This document shows, piece by piece, positions 59,937 through 64,000 of a stretch of 64,000 nt of DNA. Each line of letters opens with the position of its first letter. Position 1 is the stretch's first letter. The DNA is taken from assembly GCA_030770535.1 (NCBI GenBank), contig JASVEC010000016.1:310001-374000 (forward strand), written 5' to 3'. The DNA is from Batkoa obscura. Taxonomy: Eukaryota > Entomophthoromycota > Entomophthoromycetes > Entomophthorales > Batkoaceae. The notes beneath the pieces were generated by a model, which was given only the letters and a program-made list of their open reading frames with translations, ran no database searches and was not told the DNA's origin. The translations under genes and the position numbers were made by a program.

Positions 59937-62868
59937 ATGTCATCTAATCAAGAAACCGCTCAACCTTCTGAGTCTACACTCGCTCCTGAGCCTATTACCA
60001 TCTCTGAAGACTTAGAACAAACCCTACCACAGGAACCTATTGTTGAAGCAGTAGAAAAAGAGTCAGAAGCTAAAGAAGCGCTAACTGAAGAAGCACCAGT
60101 TGAAGAAACCCAAGCTGAAGCCAAACCAGAAGAAAAAGTAGAGCCTTCCATTATAGAAGAAGGTATTGTACATAAAAGGGGTCCTCTCCCTCTTCGTTTA
60201 TGGCAGAAACGTATAATGACTTTTACTGTTAGCAAGCAGAATTTTTCATTATATGATCTTCGTATTGTATATCGTAAAAACGTCAAGAAATCTCAAGCTC
60301 CTAAAGAAGAGTTTGAGAAGATTAACAAACTCCTTTTTGAAACTATTGCTACCGCCACTGTAAACGCTAGTGATATTATTGTTTATTATAAACCAAATGT
60401 CAAAGATATTCCTCAAGGTTTAATCAACCTTAAGCAAGTTCAATCTATAGAAGCAGCCCCAAAAGTCAAACCATTTGCTTTTTTGGTTAAAACTGAAGCC
60501 CGTGACTATATATTTAATGCACCTAACAAGAAAGAGTTGGATTCTTGGATTCATACTATTTCTTCTAAGCTTGATAATGAAATTCCTGACTACTCTGATA
60601 CCCAAGGTTATAAGTTCAGTTATGAGCATCTTGGTAAGTATATATTTTAAGTTAAGTTAAACTAATATATCTAATAATACTTTAGTTAACCGTAAAGGAT
60701 TTACACCACCTGCTGCCTCAAACAATCAAGATGAAGAAGTATTCTCTGCTTCTGAAGCCGAATTTGTAGGTGATGAAGTTGTACAAAAATCTAGCGAGGA
60801 GCCAGCACAGCCAGAGCAGACTAATGCTGAGCCTCAACCCATCGCTACAGCTACTGAAGGATCTCAGCCTTCTGGAAAATCTTTCCTCAATGAAGTATTA
60901 GGAATCTTCTACCAAAAGAGTTCTGAGCATGATGCTGCCAATGCTGCTAAAGTAAATCCAGAAGCTGAGCCTAAAGTTGAAGAGGTAGTTGCAAAATCTG
61001 AAGCTGAATCCGCTCCCGTCACTGAAAATACTGAGGAAATAGCAGCTGAGAATGTTGAAGCTAAACCTGAAGCTGAAGCAGTAGTCGAATCAAATTCTAA
61101 TCCGGTTGACCAAACTCCTAAGTCTCCTCGTACAAAGACATTCTCTTTCTCTGGTTTCCAAGGAAGTAAGTTCTTGTCCCTTTTCGGAAAATCCAAAGAA
61201 GAGCAAAAAGAAGAATCCAAAGCTGAACCTGCTGCTGAAAATGCTGAACAAGAACCCGAAACAAAAGAGATTGTACCAGAAGTTGAGGTTAAACAAGAAA
61301 CTGCTGAAACCGCAGAAAACACTGAAGCTCCAGTTGAAGCTGCCCAAGAAACTCCAGCTCATATAGAAGAGGAAGCCAGTGCTGCCGCTGCTCCAGCTGC
61401 AGAAGAAACCAAAGGAAAACCTGCCAACTTTTTGAGCCGTGTATTTTCTTTAGCTAAACCTAAGAACGCAAATGCTGGCAAACCTGAAGAAGCCGCCGGA
61501 GCCAAATCTGAAGAAGCACCTAAAGAAGTCGAAACTGAAGCCCCTGTTGCTACTGAAGAAGCTCAAGTGGAAGCTATTCCAGAAGCTATTCCAGAAGCTA
61601 TTCCAGAGACTGCTGAAACTGAAGAGACTAAAGTCGAAACTGAAGAAATAGCTGCATCTGCACAACCTGAAGTTGTTGAATCTGTTGCTGAAAAGAAAGG
61701 AAACTTTTTTTCAAGAATCTTATCAAAGCGTAAACCTAATGGCGCTGCTCCAGCTCTAGTTGATGAAGTAAAAGAAACACCTATTCCAGAAGCTACTGAA
61801 GAAATTAGCGAACCTATCCCAGAAATACAAGCTACTGAGGAAAATAAAGAGGACTTACCTGAAATTGAGCCAGAAGCTAAAGAAGTAGTTGAAGAAACAG
61901 TTGTCATTGCCGCTTCTGAACCAGTACCAGAACTTGAAGCAAAGACTGTTGAGGAAGTTCCTGCCATTGAAGCTCTTACTGAAGCACCTGTTGAAAGCAA
62001 ACCAGAGGAGGTTGCTGAAGTAAAAGAAGAGGAAGTAGCCTTACCTGAAGCAGTTGAAAAAGTTGAAGCTCCTGTTTCAGAACTTCAAGAAGATACACGC
62101 CCATTTTTAGTCCGTGTTTTATCTGGAAAGCGCAAAGAAAAGCCAGTTCCAGAAACCAAGGAACCTGAAGTAACAGGGGAAGTACCAGCTGAAGTTGTTC
62201 CTGTAGAGGAAGTTAGAGAAGTTGAAGAGCCTGTTGCTGCTGAACCAGTTAAAGAGGTTGAAGCTGAAGCTGAAGCCGAAGCCGAAGCTGCCTCAGCTAC
62301 TGCTCAAGAAGCTACTCCAGCCCGTCAAGCTTCCTTAATTGCACGTATTGGAGGTTATGCTTACTCTGCAGTTTCGCCCACCTCTGGTGCTATCCCAGAA
62401 GAGTTAAATGAAGAAATCTCTGAACATTATAAAGCTCTTATTGAAGAAGTCGAAGCCGAACATTACGGATTTGTCTTTAAGCAATCTTACCTCTTACATT
62501 CTAATAATCACCGCTTTGCAATCCTTGGTAAAGAGGGTTTGTTTGTTTATTACCACGATGCCCAAGCCCCATCTGAAGGTAAAAAGATTGTAATCAACGA
62601 TTCTGTCACTATATTGCCATATGGTGAAAATGCTTTCATCATCAAAACATCTAGCCAAAGCTATACTTTCTCCGCCCATACCGCTGAAGATGCTGAGAAA
62701 TGGATCAAAGCACTTTCTAAGTTTGGAAAACAAGCTGATGTCGAAGTTGTTCCAGAAATTCAACCTGAAGTAGTTGCTGCAGTAACTGCTGAAGAAGAAG
62801 CACCAATTACGATTGCTACTGAAGAAGTTGCTACTACCGAAGAATCCAAAGTCACTACTGAAGCCTAA
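59937..62868 (+). CDS. Glu/Ala-rich protein with two PH domains
   Basis: Two exons, 59937-60633 and 60686-62868, give 959 aa. Residues 75-215 form a PH domain (EEGIVHKRGPLPLRLWQKRI, FSLYDLRIVYRK, FAFLVKTEARDYIFNAPNKK, WIHTISSKL). Residues 820-930 form a second (HYGFVFKQSYLL, FAILGKEGLFVYYHD, AFIIKTSSQSYTFSAHTAED, WIKALSKFG). Between them is a very acidic Glu/Ala/Pro/Val-rich region with spaced short modules of one aromatic/aliphatic-basic type: KFLSLFGKSK, NFLSRVFSLAKPK, NFFSRILSKRKPN and PFLVRVLSGKRK. PH domains usually bind phosphoinositides or proteins at membranes. The modules look like short amphipathic contact motifs on a flexible linker. A cortical membrane scaffold is inferred; no named family is recognised. 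Codon bias resembles aconitase, suggesting high expression. Confidence 0.85.
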
Positions 62869-63093
62869 TTTAGTTTGTTAATTCGATCAACCAGTTGATG
62901 TTTGGTTTTTAATTCATATCATCTTGATATTTTATTCTTATTTACCTCTTAATATTATATTCATCATTTTAATAAAGCTAATTACAATATATATATTTTG
63001 GAAATGGAGTTATCTATAGTTTTTTATAATATGACTAATTAAAATTGGAGAGTTTTTAGGATTTAAGTTGAGATTTTGCGAAATTCCTTCACA

Positions 63094-63198
63094 ATATGGG
63101 GATGTATTTTTGTATTTGAGAATTTACTAATAATTTTTCTATTCAAATAGCGCTTAAAAGATGGAAAAAATAATGAAGCCAAAAAAACCTCCCCATAT
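63094..63198 (+). mobile_element. MITE copy 13 (ATATGGGG family)
   Basis: Complete, ATATGGGGATG to CTCCCCATAT, plus orientation, 225 bases downstream of the PH-domain gene. Confidence 0.9.
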
Positions 63199-63888
63199 AT
63201 AAGCTAACTGAATATTATAGGTTTTAATCAGTTAAATTTTTAAAATAATGTTTTTAAGATATTTAAAAATTAACAACTTTGAAATTTCATAATAGTTTTG
63301 AAACATTACTGATTAACTTTTTAAATTAGAATTTATTTTTTAATTTAAATAATACAATAACTTTTGATTAAAATGGCATTAACAGACCATTTTAACTAAA
63401 TATACTATAATGTATTTTAATATTAAAGAGCTATAATTGTAATTCTAAAGTTATAGCATGTTAATTAATATTAATCTTTGTAATATAGAAATAATGCTAG
63501 AGAATAACTTTGAACAATCTCTTAAATGGCCGTAATATTTATAAGAAATTTATAAAATAAGCTAAATAAAAAGGGAAATAGTAAAAGTATGATGAAATCT
63601 TAACAAGAATCACATGTGTTTTGTTTCAAGCTGACAATTACCAAATTAATTTAAACCGAGCTTGAAAATAAGGCGTATTGAGAGAAATGGTTACTGGTAT
63701 TCTTAGAAAGCTGTTCATATTAAAAATAAGAACACAATTTCTTTATCGAATAATTGTTTCAACAAATAATATTCATTGATTTCGAAAAATTGCATTTTTA
63801 GCTTAAATAACTTGTTTTTAAATTGATAACCAAAAGGCACTAAATCCTACCTTTGTTTTTTTACTTAATAAACTTAATTTACTTTATT
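63199..63888. other. Gene-free spacer
   Basis: AT-rich; the end is the upstream region of the partial gene at 63889. Nothing else was recognised. Confidence 0.4.
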
Positions 63889-64000
63889 ATGGCTCTTACT
63901 AGCAACAAAGTAGTACCTTTAATTAATACAGAAAAGTCCGATATTTCCAATAATATTAGCCTTGAAGCTGCTAAAACTGCTGTTGTTCTTGATTCTGCTT
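63889..64000 (+). CDS. 5' end of an unidentified gene, cut by the window edge
   Basis: An open frame from ATG at 63889 runs 37 codons to the end without a stop: MALTSNKVVPLINTEKSDIS, then NNISLEAAKTAVVLDSA. Codons GCT, CTT, ACT and GTT dominate as in the aconitase and PH-domain genes, so it is probably a well-expressed real gene. Too short to name. Confidence 0.6.
   Translation, partial: MALTSNKVVPLINTEKSDISNNISLEAAKTAVVLDSA

Noticed and set aside
60909-62000. Long Ser/Ala-rich antisense frames opposite the PH-domain gene
   Set aside because: They mirror Glu/Ala-rich codons (GAA, GCT) of the sense gene, as expected from codon bias.
1-64000. Retrovirus-like, LTR, Polinton or LINE elements
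   Set aside because: No reverse transcriptase, integrase, protease, capsid or long terminal repeat pattern was recognised. All mobile elements seen are TIR DNA elements.

Overview
The window is nuclear DNA from an AT-rich fungus. The fungal markers are a GPI-anchored Crh-type chitin transglycosylase, an Rua1 C-terminal domain, an FG nucleoporin with a CCCH finger, a Pls1-like tetraspanin, and mitochondrial Etr1. Introns are short (mostly 30-100 nt), begin with GTAAGT-like donors and end in AG. Coding regions carry long Asn runs. Very AT-rich spacers, short introns and small transposable elements point to an early-diverging lineage such as Zoopagomycota/Entomophthoromycotina; the placement is inference. 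Intron-containing gene models were built by hand from splice signals. In every model the exon lengths sum to a complete reading frame.

Layout. 1.4-8.1 kb: mitochondrial aconitase (+), then a GATA factor and a ten-exon PHD/ePHD/Rua1_C protein (both -). 8.8-14.9 kb: an accessory stretch with decayed genes, three MITEs and an apparently intact DNA transposon (copy 1). 15.4-18.2 kb: two tandem secreted CAP/PR-1 genes with tRNA-Ile between them. 18.7-26.9 kb: tetraspanin, Nup42-like nucleoporin, tRNA-Tyr with intron, a class 3 (DAG-lipase-like) lipase, tRNA-Met and a secreted repeat protein. 27.7-36.6 kb: tRNA-His, decayed transposon copy 2, the Crh-type GH16, a perfect 463-bp inverted repeat, a MITE cluster and tRNA-Val. 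36.6-55.3 kb: a dense housekeeping block of ETR1, ECD/SGT1, tRNA-Phe, VPS8, PP2A catalytic subunit, CFT1/CPSF160 and NECAP. 55.3-59.9 kb: gene-poor with coding relics. 59.9-62.9 kb: a two-PH-domain Glu/Ala-rich protein. The window ends inside a new gene at 63.9 kb.

Functional themes are mitochondrial metabolism (aconitase, Etr1), endolysosomal and clathrin traffic (Vps8, NECAP), mRNA 3'-end processing and export (CFT1, Nup42-like), chromatin/transcription (GATA, PHD/Rua1_C, ECD) and cell surface (CAP proteins, Crh, tetraspanin). The genes are not arranged as a pathway cluster.

The most distinctive non-genic signal is a family of about 105-bp MITEs, 13 copies in 64 kb, whose ends (ATATGGGG) match those of a 2.45-kb transposon. 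That transposon encodes a 567-aa DDE-type transposase I could not assign to a named superfamily. No retrovirus-like or capsid-bearing element was recognised.
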